Source: Pseudomonas turukhanskensis (GTDB lineage Bacteria > Pseudomonadota > Gammaproteobacteria > Pseudomonadales > Pseudomonadaceae). From it: 64,000 nucleotides of DNA. The notes beneath the pieces were generated by a model. That model was given only the letters and a program-made list of their open reading frames with translations, was not told the DNA's origin and searched no databases. A program made the position numbers and the translations under genes. Location of the stretch: the NCBI RefSeq assembly GCF_027922365.1, contig NZ_BSFN01000008.1, positions 124,001-188,000 of the forward strand, given 5' to 3'. Within the stretch, counting starts at the first letter, position 1; every line of letters begins with the position of its first letter. Shown here piece after piece: positions 51,246 to 58,938 of the stretch.

Positions 51246-52413
51246 TCAAACGCTCCATATAGTCCGCATACCACTGAAGCATCTCTCGCCGTCCCTCGAG
51301 GTACTGAGCATGGTTATAGGTGCCTCGTATGCTGTTTTTGTCTACGTGCGCTAACTGGGTTTCAATCCACTCGCTAGGGAAGCCTTGCTCATGCAGAGTG
51401 GTGGACAGAGTGTGCCGAAAACCGTGACCGGTGGCCTGGCCGTCATAGCCAGATCTTTTGAGCAATTGGTTTATTGCAGCCTCGCTCATGGGCTTTGCAG
51501 GATCATTCCTACCTGGAAAGACCAGGGTGTATCCACCGGTTATTGCCTTCAGCTCGTGCAGAGCCTTCATTGCTTGGGCAGATAACGGCACCTCATGCGG
51601 CCGGCGCATTTTCATGCGATGAGCCGGAATCGTCCAAAGTGCTGTGTCGAGATCAATCTCTGCCCAAGGTGCGCACCGTAATTCTGCAGTACGGACGCCG
51701 GTCAGAATCAACAGGCGCGCAGCGAGCTTTACGGTGTCCTGAGCTTTGCAAGAGACGATAGCGTTCAGTAGGGCTGGAAGAGCTGTGACGGGCAAGAACG
51801 GATAGTGCTGTGAGGCCGGTGGGCGCAGAGCCCCACCAATGTCAGCGATAGGATTGTATTCAGCTCGACCGGTAGCGATCGCATACCTATACACCTCTTG
51901 GCAGCGCTGGCGAGCCTTGCGCAGGCTTTCTAGTGCCCCACGGGACTCTATCCGCCGAAACGTTGAAAGCCATTGAGGAGGCTTAATATCTGCGAGGGGA
52001 AGGCTTCCAACTTGCGGAAAAATATCCCGGTCAAACGCTTCTAATACGTCACTGGCATATCCAGTGGACCATCGAGGAGTCTTGTGGTGATGCCACTCTA
52101 GTGCGAGCTCTTTGAAGGTATTTGCTCGCGCTATTGCCTGCTGCACACGCTTAGCTTGGCGCTCCTGACCTGGATGTTTGCCTTGAGATACAAGCTGGCG
52201 AGCCTCGGCAGCTAATTGTCGTGCTTGCCCGAGTGTCGCTCTGTCGAGGGTGCCCAACGAAATGTGGGACTGTTTTCCATCTAGGCGAAAGCGGAAGCGC
52301 CAAGACTTACCGCCTTCTGCGCGCACCCATAGGAACAGGCCGTTGCCATCGGCAAGGCCGTAATCCTTATCGCGAGGGGCGGCGTTCTTCACTTGCAGGA
52401 CGGTTAGCGCCAT
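51238..52413 (-). CDS. P4-type tyrosine integrase of island 2
   Basis: About 391 residues. The N-terminal arm-binding domain (DUF4102 type) reads DYGLADGNGLFLWVRAEGGKSW and ISLGTLDRATLGQARQLA. The catalytic domain has Arg in ILTGVRTAELR, HGFRH, LAHVDKN and the nucleophile Tyr in GTYNHAQYLEGRR. All catalytic positions are present and length is typical. ATG 52413 is chosen over an upstream ATG at 52446. It starts 170 bp from the tRNA 3' end and reads away from it, the usual P4-like layout. A reverse GGTACTC (52419-52425) is just upstream. Confidence 0.95.
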   Translation of the reverse strand: MALTVLQVKNAAPRDKDYGLADGNGLFLWVRAEGGKSWRFRFRLDGKQSHISLGTLDRATLGQARQLAAEARQLVSQGKHPGQERQAKRVQQAIARANTFKELALEWHHHKTPRWSTGYASDVLEAFDRDIFPQVGSLPLADIKPPQWLSTFRRIESRGALESLRKARQRCQEVYRYAIATGRAEYNPIADIGGALRPPASQHYPFLPVTALPALLNAIVSCKAQDTVKLAARLLILTGVRTAELRCAPWAEIDLDTALWTIPAHRMKMRRPHEVPLSAQAMKALHELKAITGGYTLVFPGRNDPAKPMSEAAINQLLKRSGYDGQATGHGFRHTLSTTLHEQGFPSEWIETQLAHVDKNSIRGTYNHAQYLEGRREMLQWYADYMERLNA

Positions 52414-52418
52414 CGATT

Positions 52419-52454
52419 GAGTACCCAAGATCATTGAACCAATCAAAGGTACTT
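52419..52454. repeat. GGTACTC-like sites upstream of island 2 integrase
   Basis: GAGTACC (reverse of GGTACTC) at 52419-52425 and GGTACTT at 52448-52454. These match the pair at 24429-24447 at the opposite island end and are likely arm sites. The first touches the integrase start region, so binding could repress the gene. Confidence 0.45.
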
Positions 52455-52510
52455 ATCTGGTTACTCAAATAGCAAGCGCTTGGATGAGACTGCGTGATAC
52501 CGCATGAAGC

Positions 52511-52536
52511 AAAAAGCCCGCACTAGGCGGGCTTTC
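52511..52536 (-). terminator. Rho-independent terminator for tRNA-Thr
   Basis: Perfect 9-bp stem (AAAGCCCGC at 52513-52521, GCGGGCTTT at 52527-52535), a 5-nt loop and a U run on the minus strand (52515-52511). It lies 45 bp beyond the tRNA 3' end inside island 2, so the island supplies the terminator of its own target gene. Confidence 0.8.
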
Positions 52537-52580
52537 TGGGGTGTTCATGACATTGCTTGGCACTGCATGAAACGCTTTAT

Positions 52581-52656
<76 letters not shown>

Positions 52657-52670
52657 ATTTCAGGGCCGCC

Positions 52671-52698
52671 ATTATATCCATTAGAAGCCGCGAGTAAA
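52671..52698 (-). promoter_or_regulatory. Promoter of tRNA-Thr
   Basis: On the minus strand, TATAAT (52676-52671) lies 14 bp before the tRNA, with TTTACT (52698-52693) 16 bp further upstream. A good -10 and fair -35, followed by a GC-rich start region (GGCGGCCC) reminiscent of a stringent discriminator. Confidence 0.65.
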
Positions 52699-52949
52699 GG
52701 CCTGATCTGCGGTCGTTTTTTAGCCTGCGTTCTACCCGCCGGAATAGGCTTATGCACAATCGTGAGGCGCTATAGCAGAGGGCGAGTGATTTCTGTGCGG
52801 TACTTGACAGAAGTCAGTAACTACCTGGTTTTATTGAATATTTCAGTGTGATTAAAAAACAAACAGATACCTCAAAGCCTTGCTGCGTGTGCGTTTGCCG
52901 AGGTTGCCCAGAAACTATCAACAAAGTTATCCACAGATTGTGTGGGCAA

Positions 52950-54167
52950 CTATTGGCGCTCCGCCAGAAGCATCAGGTTGCGTGGGCTGACATGTCCTAC
53001 GCAGAACTGGCCGAGGCGTAGGTGGTAGCCCTGTTGTTGCAGAAATAACGCGCGATCAAGCAGCAACCACAGTTCCAAGGGGCGTCGAAATAGGCCGCGC
53101 AGCAGTTCCAGATTGCGCACGTGCGCCAATCGCTGCCAGCCTCGCTGCTCCAGCGCAGCCCAGTCGCGATGGCCCAGGATTGGCAGGTTTTTGAGTTGTG
53201 CGAGGTCGCGGCAATAGTCGGCGAAATCTTTGTGCAGCCAGGCGACGGGTAATGACGGCGTTGGCAGGTAATCGTCTGTACCGCGCAGCTCCCGTTGCAG
53301 CAGATCAAAGGCCAGGCGGCGGGCCATGGAACTGTCGCGCTGGCGGCGGATGCGTGCGCCAGCGGTGACGGTTTCGCTCAATGGCAAACCCAGGTCATCT
53401 ACCGACAACCGTAACGCTGAAGTTTGCGCGGCTGTGGATAACGGTTGGTAGTGCGGGCCGGCGATGCGGTTGTAGCAGCAGGGCGCAACGGCCAGTTGTC
53501 CACAACCCGCCGCGCTGGCCAATTGCAGTAGGCGTACGTGCAAATCGCCGCAGGCGTGTAGCGCTACCGGTGTGTGCTCGGTGTGAATGTGCCTGGCGGC
53601 ATCGGGCGCGAGCACGTCCTGTTCGATATGGCGGCTGGCAAGCCCGCGCCGGACGCTCAGTTGCGCACCGGCATCAACCAGCGCGGGATCGTATTCCAGG
53701 CAGGTGAGTGGCTGCCCATCCTGCGCTAGCAGTTGCCCCAGATGGCCTTTGCCCGAGCACCAGTCCAGCCAGTGCTGTGCCGGTTTGCTGAAACTCAAGC
53801 AAGCGGCGAACGCCTGAATCTGCTCCCACTTGCGGCCTGGGATATCCACCGCGAAGTTGGCGGGCAGGGCAGCACGCTCGTGGGTTGGCAATGCACCGAC
53901 CGCCGCCAACTCGGCAGACAGTGCGGCCAGCTCGGCAAAGGGCGCCGGCGCCTGCAATAACTCAGGGTGGTTGTGCGCCGACTCGGCATCGGCCAACGAG
54001 CGCTCGCGTAACCACGCCGCCAACTCAGGGTGTTGTTCTTCCCATGGCAAGTGCAGTTGAGTGAAGGGCCGGGGCCGCCACAGGTTCTGATGACGCAGCA
54101 CAAAGCCGTCCAGCGCCTGAAAGCGTGGCAGCAAATCTGAGTCAGCGAGAAAAGTAGCGTCGGTCAT
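52950..54167 (-). CDS. SAM-dependent methyltransferase
   Basis: A 405-residue cytoplasmic protein with a class I methyltransferase core in the middle: WLDWCSGKGHLGQLLA (SAM-binding loop), LEYDPALVDAG, VALHACGDLHVRLLQ and VAPCCYNRI. The pattern with HACGD and PCCYN is that of an uncharacterised methyltransferase family (Methyltransf_32-like) found in Pseudomonas chromosomes; the substrate is unknown. The N-terminal 120 residues are helical and unrecognised. It is downstream of the amino-acid transporter genes in the same direction, 56 bp after the last permease. Confidence 0.75.
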   Translation of the reverse strand: MTDATFLADSDLLPRFQALDGFVLRHQNLWRPRPFTQLHLPWEEQHPELAAWLRERSLADAESAHNHPELLQAPAPFAELAALSAELAAVGALPTHERAALPANFAVDIPGRKWEQIQAFAACLSFSKPAQHWLDWCSGKGHLGQLLAQDGQPLTCLEYDPALVDAGAQLSVRRGLASRHIEQDVLAPDAARHIHTEHTPVALHACGDLHVRLLQLASAAGCGQLAVAPCCYNRIAGPHYQPLSTAAQTSALRLSVDDLGLPLSETVTAGARIRRQRDSSMARRLAFDLLQRELRGTDDYLPTPSLPVAWLHKDFADYCRDLAQLKNLPILGHRDWAALEQRGWQRLAHVRNLELLRGLFRRPLELWLLLDRALFLQQQGYHLRLGQFCVGHVSPRNLMLLAERQ

Positions 54168-54223
54168 CGAGCAGGCTTCTAGGAGTGATAACTGCCCACG
54201 CGGCGCATGGGCAGTTGCCTATT

Positions 54224-54916
54224 CTAGCGGCCTTGGGTCGCGTCGACGCGCAACCAGCGTTCCAGCAGCTTGAAGCCTTTGACCAACACAAAGGCAATCG
54301 CCAGATAAAACAAACCGGCCGCGAAGAAGATCTCCACCGGCAAGTAGGTGCGGGCAATGATCGTGCGCGCCATACCGGTGAGTTCCAGCAGGGTGATGGT
54401 GCTCGCCAGAGCGCTGGCCTTGAGCATCAGGATCACTTCGTTGCTATAAGCCGGCAGGCCGATGCGCGCTGCGCGCGGCAGAATGATGTGCACCATGGCT
54501 TGCGCCCGCGACATGCCTAGCGCCCGGGCCGCTTCCACCTCGCCGTTAGGCACAGCCTGAATGGCACCGCGCAGAATCTCGGCAATGTAGGCAGCGGTGT
54601 GCAGGGTCATGGTCAGCACTGCACACCAATACGGATCGCGCAGGTAAGGCCACAGCGGCCCTTGGCGCACGGCATCGAACTGCGCCGCGCCGTAGTACAC
54701 CAGAAACAGCTGAACCAGCAGTGGCGTGCCACGAAAAAAGAAGATGTAGCCATAGGGCAAGGCGCGCACGTACCAATGGCGCGAAGCGCGGGCGATGCCC
54801 ATTGGAAGGGCCAGAATCAGCCCGGCAATCACGGCGAAGGCCACCAGTTCCAGGGTGAGAATTGCGCCATCAAACAGACGCGGCAGGTACTTGATAATGA
54901 CGTCCCAGTTCATCAC
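54224..54916 (-). CDS. Amino-acid ABC transporter permease (HisM/ArtM type)
   Basis: A 230-residue inner membrane permease of the polar amino-acid family. Five hydrophobic segments are visible, and the cytoplasmic EAA loop reads EVEAARALGMSRAQAMVHIILPRA. It pairs with the product of the upstream gene (4-bp overlap, 54913-54916) to form the channel, with the ATPase at 56551 and the binding protein at 55782. Confidence 0.92.
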   Translation of the reverse strand: MMNWDVIIKYLPRLFDGAILTLELVAFAVIAGLILALPMGIARASRHWYVRALPYGYIFFFRGTPLLVQLFLVYYGAAQFDAVRQGPLWPYLRDPYWCAVLTMTLHTAAYIAEILRGAIQAVPNGEVEAARALGMSRAQAMVHIILPRAARIGLPAYSNEVILMLKASALASTITLLELTGMARTIIARTYLPVEIFFAAGLFYLAIAFVLVKGFKLLERWLRVDATQGR

Positions 54917-55605
54917 GCGCTCCTTACGAAGCCGCGGCTGGCGCGTCTTTCAATAAAATACATGGCGGTCATGGCAACCACCGTCAGGCCCAGGTAGATA
55001 AAAGCCGCCACCAGGAAAAAGGTGAAGGGTTCCTTGCTGGAGGTGACCGCGATTTGCGAGCGGCGCATCAGCTCTTCCAGGCCGATCACCGACACCAGCG
55101 CGGTGTCTTTCATCAAAATCATAAACAGGTTGCCCAGGCCCGGCAGGGCGATACGCCACATCTGCGGCAGGATAATCCGCCAGAACGTGCGGCCCTTGGA
55201 CAAGCCCAGCGCCTGACCCGCTTCGCGGTGGCCGCGAGGAATGGCGAGGATCGCGCCCCGAAATACCTCGGTGGCGTACGAGCCAAAGCACAGGCCCAGG
55301 GCGATGGTGCCGGCAGCAAAGGCGCTGAGTTCCAGGCCTTCCACGCCGATGGCTTCGCCGAGGCTGCGCATCATGTTTACGGTGCCGAAATAGATCAGCA
55401 ACACCCACAGTAGCTCGGGAATGCCGCGCACCAGGGTTGAATAGGTGCCGCCAAGCCATTGCAGCGGCTTGTGCGCAGAAGTCTTGGCCAAGGCGCCGAG
55501 TAGGCCGAGCACCAGCCCCAGGCACAGCGCGCTGAGCGCCAGCTTGATGGTCATCAAGGTGCCGGCAAGAAGCGCCGGACCGAATCCGTGAAGATCAAAG
55601 ATCAT
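54913..55605 (-). CDS. Amino-acid ABC transporter permease (HisQ/ArtQ type)
   Basis: About 230 residues, inner membrane, with five hydrophobic segments and the EAA loop GHREAGQALGLSKGRTFWRIILPQM. ATG 55605 is chosen (MIFDLHGFG is a typical beginning in this family); an upstream in-frame start at 55638 is possible. It overlaps the next permease gene by 4 bp and follows the binding-protein gene after a 176-bp gap with a strong hairpin. Confidence 0.9.
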   Translation of the reverse strand: MIFDLHGFGPALLAGTLMTIKLALSALCLGLVLGLLGALAKTSAHKPLQWLGGTYSTLVRGIPELLWVLLIYFGTVNMMRSLGEAIGVEGLELSAFAAGTIALGLCFGSYATEVFRGAILAIPRGHREAGQALGLSKGRTFWRIILPQMWRIALPGLGNLFMILMKDTALVSVIGLEELMRRSQIAVTSSKEPFTFFLVAAFIYLGLTVVAMTAMYFIERRASRGFVRSA

Positions 55606-55751
55606 ATGTTCGCCTGCGATCATCTGGTCGTCGGCCATGCGGCGTTGAAACCGCGACTCACATGCTCACGTACTACAGTACGCTGCGCTGTTCGCCGCGG
55701 TTTCGCCTTGCCTGGCTCTAGCCCAGAAGATCTTGAGTTGCGTATCTCGAA

Positions 55752-55775
55752 CAAGCCGCCCAGAAGGGCGGCTTG
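55752..55775 (-). terminator. Strong intercistronic hairpin after binding-protein gene
   Basis: CAAGCCGCCC and GGGCGGCTTG form a perfect 10-bp stem with an AGAA loop, 7 bp after the binding-protein stop. On the minus strand it is followed by TTCG and not by a U run, so partial termination or 3'-end protection is more likely than full termination. This would give excess binding protein over permeases, as in his-type transporters. Confidence 0.6.
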
Positions 55776-55781
55776 AGCAGA

Positions 55782-56534
55782 TCAATAGATGCTAAAAGGG
55801 AAATATTTGTCGTTGATTTTCTTATACGTGCCGTCAGCGACGATCTCTTTTAATGCAGCATTCAACTTCTCACGCAGCGGATCGTTCTTGCGCACGGCAA
55901 TGGCGATCTTGTCGTTGTCGAACACCGGGTCGCCTTTGAATTCGAAGCCTTTGCCGGTTTCGCTCTTCAGCCATTCCCAGTTCACGAACTTGTCGGCCAG
56001 CACGCCATCCACACGACCGGAGGCGAGGTCGAGGTAGGCGTTTTCCTGGGTGTCATACAGCTTGATATCGACGACATCAGCCATGTTGTCTTCCAGCCAG
56101 GTACCGGCGATGGTCGCGCGCTGAGCACCAATCACCTTGCCTTTGAGTGCGGCCTTGTCGGTTTTGAACGGTTTGTCTTTGGCGGCGATGAACTGCAGCT
56201 TGTTGGTGTAGTAGGGGTCGGTGAAATCAACAGCGCCCTTACGCTCTTCGGTAATCGACATGGAGGCGGCCAGGAAGTCGAACTTCTTGGCGTTCAGGGC
56301 CGGAATGATGCCGTCCCAGTCCGAGGTCACCACGTCGCACTCGGCCTTCATCTTGGCGCACAGCGCCTGGGCGATTTCCACGTCAAAGCCGCCGACCTGG
56401 CCGCTGGCGTCGATCAGGTTGAACGGTGGATAGGCGCCTTCGGTGCCGATCTTCAGTTTGTCAGCGGCGACGGCACCAGTGCCGAACGCCAGGGTAGCGG
56501 CCGCGGCCAGCAGGATCTTTTTGTAGTTCTGCAT
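55782..56534 (-). CDS. Periplasmic polar amino-acid-binding protein
   Basis: A 250-residue substrate-binding protein (SBP family 3). The signal peptide spans about residues 1-22 (KKILLAAAATLAFGTGAVAA, cleavage near AVAA/DKLK). Then LKIGTEGAYPPFN, GGFDVEIAQALCAKM and DFLAASMSITEERK are typical of Lys/Arg/Orn/His-binding proteins. ATG 56534 has GGAG about 10 bp upstream; a longer in-frame reading to 56663 is rejected. The ligand is likely a basic amino acid, not provable here. Confidence 0.93.
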   Translation of the reverse strand: MQNYKKILLAAAATLAFGTGAVAADKLKIGTEGAYPPFNLIDASGQVGGFDVEIAQALCAKMKAECDVVTSDWDGIIPALNAKKFDFLAASMSITEERKGAVDFTDPYYTNKLQFIAAKDKPFKTDKAALKGKVIGAQRATIAGTWLEDNMADVVDIKLYDTQENAYLDLASGRVDGVLADKFVNWEWLKSETGKGFEFKGDPVFDNDKIAIAVRKNDPLREKLNAALKEIVADGTYKKINDKYFPFSIY

Positions 56535-56550
56535 GGGTTGTTGCTCCGTG

Positions 56551-57324
56551 TTAGCGATTGCTGGACATGAATTGCTTGCAGCGCGCCGAGTTCGGGTTGG
56601 TAAACACCTGCTCGGGCGATCCTTGTTCTTCCACCAGGCCCTGGTGCAAAAACACCACTTCACTGGACACCTGACGGGCGAAATTCATTTCGTGGGTGAC
56701 CAGCAGCATGGTGCGGCCTTCCTCGGCGAGCGCACGAATCACATTAAGCACTTCCTGGACCATTTCCGGGTCGAGTGCCGAGGTGGGCTCGTCGAACAGA
56801 ATGACTTTAGGTTGCATGGCCAGCGTGCGCGCGATGGCGGCGCGTTGTTGCTGACCACCCGACAATTGCGCCGGGTAAACGTGCCGCTTGTCACCGATGC
56901 CCACTTTGGCCAGCAGCGCTTCAGCACGCTCGGTGGCCTCGGCCTTGCTCAGCCCCAGCACGCGGCGTGGCGCCTCGATGATGTTGTCGAGCACCGACAT
57001 ATGCGGCCATAAATTGAAGTTCTGGAACACAAAGCCGATTTCGCTGCGCAGGCGATTGATCTGCTTGTTGTCGGCGGCCACCAGCTCGCCGTTTTTGGCG
57101 GCTTTGAGCTTGAGCTCTTCGCCGGCCACCAGAATCTGGCCCTGGTGCGGGTTTTCCAGCAGGTTGATGCAACGCAGAAAGGTCGATTTGCCAGAACCGG
57201 AAGAACCGAGGATCGAAATCACATCGCCGTCGCGGGCCGTGAGCGAAATGCCCTTGAGCACCTCAAGGTCGCCGTAGCGTTTATGCAAATTGCGAATCTC
57301 AAGCGCGGGCGTAGCCTCGGCCAT
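56551..57324 (-). CDS. Amino-acid ABC transporter ATPase (HisP/GlnQ type)
   Basis: A 257-residue nucleotide-binding subunit. Walker A GSSGSGKST, Q-loop VFQNFNLWPH, signature LSGGQQQR, Walker B VILFDEPTSALDPE and switch His VTHEMNFAR are all present. ATG 57324 follows an upstream in-frame extension that is unlikely. First gene of the transporter cluster (ATPase, binding protein, two permeases), a gene order common in Pseudomonas polar amino-acid transporters. Confidence 0.95.
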   Translation of the reverse strand: MAEATPALEIRNLHKRYGDLEVLKGISLTARDGDVISILGSSGSGKSTFLRCINLLENPHQGQILVAGEELKLKAAKNGELVAADNKQINRLRSEIGFVFQNFNLWPHMSVLDNIIEAPRRVLGLSKAEATERAEALLAKVGIGDKRHVYPAQLSGGQQQRAAIARTLAMQPKVILFDEPTSALDPEMVQEVLNVIRALAEEGRTMLLVTHEMNFARQVSSEVVFLHQGLVEEQGSPEQVFTNPNSARCKQFMSSNR

Positions 57325-57592
57325 GGGGTGTCCTCTTGTTCTTCGGGTGCGCTGAATGCGGCGACTTTCCTGGCGAGGCTGCAACCTAGCATAGCGCCGG
57401 AACAGCAGCCAAGACTGGCAAAGAGGCTATTTAGTCGCACGCAGGAGTGTTGTCGCATCAGTGCAAGTGGCTGGCGCGAGGATGCAAAAGGGTGAACACC
57501 TCCGGATGCGCGTGAGGATTGCTCGTTGTTTAGAGCCTAGGCGTAGCCAAATTGCCTACGGTCGTAGCCATTTCAGCTACACCTACATCTGC

Positions 57593-57617
57593 GATATGTA
57601 TATCTTCAAGACATATC
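57593..57617. promoter_or_regulatory. Inverted repeat upstream of WYL regulator
   Basis: GATATGT (57593-57599) and ACATATC (57611-57617), 11 bp apart, 48 bp before the regulator start and in the divergent region shared with the transporter operon. A likely operator for the regulator itself or for the transporter genes. Confidence 0.45.
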
Positions 57618-57664
57618 CACGATAGTTACGCACATGCGTAAACAATTGCAGCAGGTACCCAGCC

Positions 57665-58534
57665 ATGAAGCGCAAACAATCCATCGAACACGTCCGCTGG
57701 GACCTGGCGCTGCGTTATCGCCTGATTGAAACCGTCGCCTGGTGGGAAGGCCGCCTTACCACCGGCCACCTGATGCAAAGTTTTGGCATCAGCCGGCAAC
57801 AGGCCTCGAAAGATATCAACAGCTACCTCAGCGAATACGCGCCGAAGAACCTCGACTACGACAAGCACCTCAAGGGCTACGTGCCGAGCAAAACCTTTGC
57901 GCCGCTGTTTATCGATGACAGCGCCAGCGCCTACTTGCATTTGCTCAACCAGAACCACGAGCGCTCGCCGCATATCGAGGGGCTGGCGCTGGCGTATGCC
58001 CATACCGAGATTCTCAAGGTGCCGGATCGCTCCGTGCGCCCCGAAGTATTGCGCCCGCTGTTGCGCGCGTGCCGTGAAGGGCTGCGGTTGGAGTGTGAGT
58101 ATGTGTCGTTGGCCAACCCGGTGGCCGAGACGCGGCTGATTGCGCCGCACACGCTGATCTACACCGGCATGCGCTGGCATGTCCGTGCTTATTGCGAAAA
58201 GAATCGTGACTACCGCGACTTTGTGCTTAGCCGCCTGCGTGGCGAGCCGGATGTGCTGGATGAGTCCGAGCACGGCATCGACGGTGACGCCGGCTGGGCG
58301 GCGCAGGTGGATGTGATCATCGTGCCCGACTCACGTCTGAGCGTTGAGCAGAGGGCAATCATCGAAATCGACTACGGCATGCAGGACGGCCAGTTGCGGG
58401 TGGCCAGCCGGGGCGCGCTGGTGCAGTACGTGTTGCAGCGCTACCAGATCGACACCACCAAGGTGCAGAGCAAAGCCAGCGCGCAGCAGATTGTCGTGGC
58501 CAATATCGAGGCCCTGCAGCCCTGGCTGTATTGA
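57665..58534 (+). CDS. WYL-domain transcriptional regulator (BrxR/CapW-like layout)
   Basis: A 289-residue regulator with an N-terminal winged helix (about 15-75, RLTTGHLMQSFGISRQQASKD) and a WYL-type ligand domain (about 130-210, APHTLIYTGMRWHVRAYC), ending in a C-terminal extension (WCX-like). This three-part layout and length match the BrxR/CapW regulators that control phage-defence loci, although here it neighbours an amino-acid transporter and no defence genes. The ligand and target are unknown. ATG 57665, with inverted repeat at 57593-57617 upstream. Confidence 0.8.
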   Translation: MKRKQSIEHVRWDLALRYRLIETVAWWEGRLTTGHLMQSFGISRQQASKDINSYLSEYAPKNLDYDKHLKGYVPSKTFAPLFIDDSASAYLHLLNQNHERSPHIEGLALAYAHTEILKVPDRSVRPEVLRPLLRACREGLRLECEYVSLANPVAETRLIAPHTLIYTGMRWHVRAYCEKNRDYRDFVLSRLRGEPDVLDESEHGIDGDAGWAAQVDVIIVPDSRLSVEQRAIIEIDYGMQDGQLRVASRGALVQYVLQRYQIDTTKVQSKASAQQIVVANIEALQPWLY

Positions 58535-58535
58535 T

Positions 58536-58637
58536 TCACTCGGCTGAGCCGTAGGCCAGGTGCGCCATTAGCCAGAGGAATGCGCCGATGGCCAGCAAGA
58601 TGTGAGCGTTGTTGAGTGCTGCGTTGATAAGCCACAT
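58536..58637 (-). CDS. 33-aa membrane microprotein
   Basis: An open frame of 33 residues, starting MWLINAALNNAHILLAIG and ending AYGSAE, with one long hydrophobic segment (about 10-29), which would make a single-pass inner membrane peptide. GGAGG lies 7 bp before the ATG at 58637, an excellent ribosome binding site, which argues that it is translated. It is tail-to-tail with the WYL regulator (its stop is 1 bp past that of the regulator). Function unknown. Confidence 0.6.
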   Translation of the reverse strand: MWLINAALNNAHILLAIGAFLWLMAHLAYGSAE

Positions 58638-58739
58638 GGGAAAGCCTCCGACCGATTGGGTGTGGGCAAACCCTAAGGGCGGCGGAGTAGGGCGTCGATC
58701 TGTCTACTTTTCGTGCGTAAGGTTTTCGTACAGATGAGC

Positions 58740-58938
58740 TAGCGACAACGGTTGGTTGGGTTGAGCGCAGCGAAGCCCAACAAAGGGGCGGCGCTTGGCT
58801 CGTTGGGCTGCGCTGAGCGTCCGCCCAGGAATGGCTAGGTGCGCATAGCACACCCTACAAAAGCCTGGCTGGGTTGGGTGTGCTCCGCGCACCGTTGCGT
58901 TCGCCCAAGAATCGCCAAGTGCGCGGAGCACACTCTAC
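58740..58938. repeat. Imperfect intergenic direct repeats
   Basis: About 42 bp at 58817-58858 (GCGTCCGCCCAGGAATGG...) recur imperfectly at 58898-58938, with roughly 10 differences. Between 58755 and 58820 there are also inverted segments around GTTGGG and GCGCAGC. They resemble degenerate short dispersed repeats common in Pseudomonas intergenic DNA. The rest of 58638-58934 holds no gene. Confidence 0.45.

Larger units (their letters stand above)
24350..52580. mobile_element. Island 2: TrfA/P4-type integrase island at tRNA-Thr
   Basis: The left end is the 23-bp tRNA 3'-end repeat (24350-24372), and the right end meets the intact tRNA-Thr at 52581. An integration and replication module (int, unknown, alpA-like, trfA-like; 49261-52413) is next to the tRNA. 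Cargo includes a serine recombinase, an IS1182-family element, chemotaxis-type and receiver remnants, a type I restriction system with a SIR2-like protein, and hipBA-like genes. Two related GCCA-phased modules suggest it is a mosaic of at least two related elements. No conjugation genes are seen. Confidence 0.75.

Noticed and set aside
52927..52935. Perfect DnaA box TTATCCACA near the methyltransferase gene
   Set aside because: It is single; a second in reverse orientation is inside the coding region at about 53433. No cluster, A+T-rich tract or dnaA/dnaN context supports an origin.
58740..58938. REP/BIME element assignment
   Set aside because: The repeats are imperfect and lack the standard REP core; recorded only as degenerate repeats.
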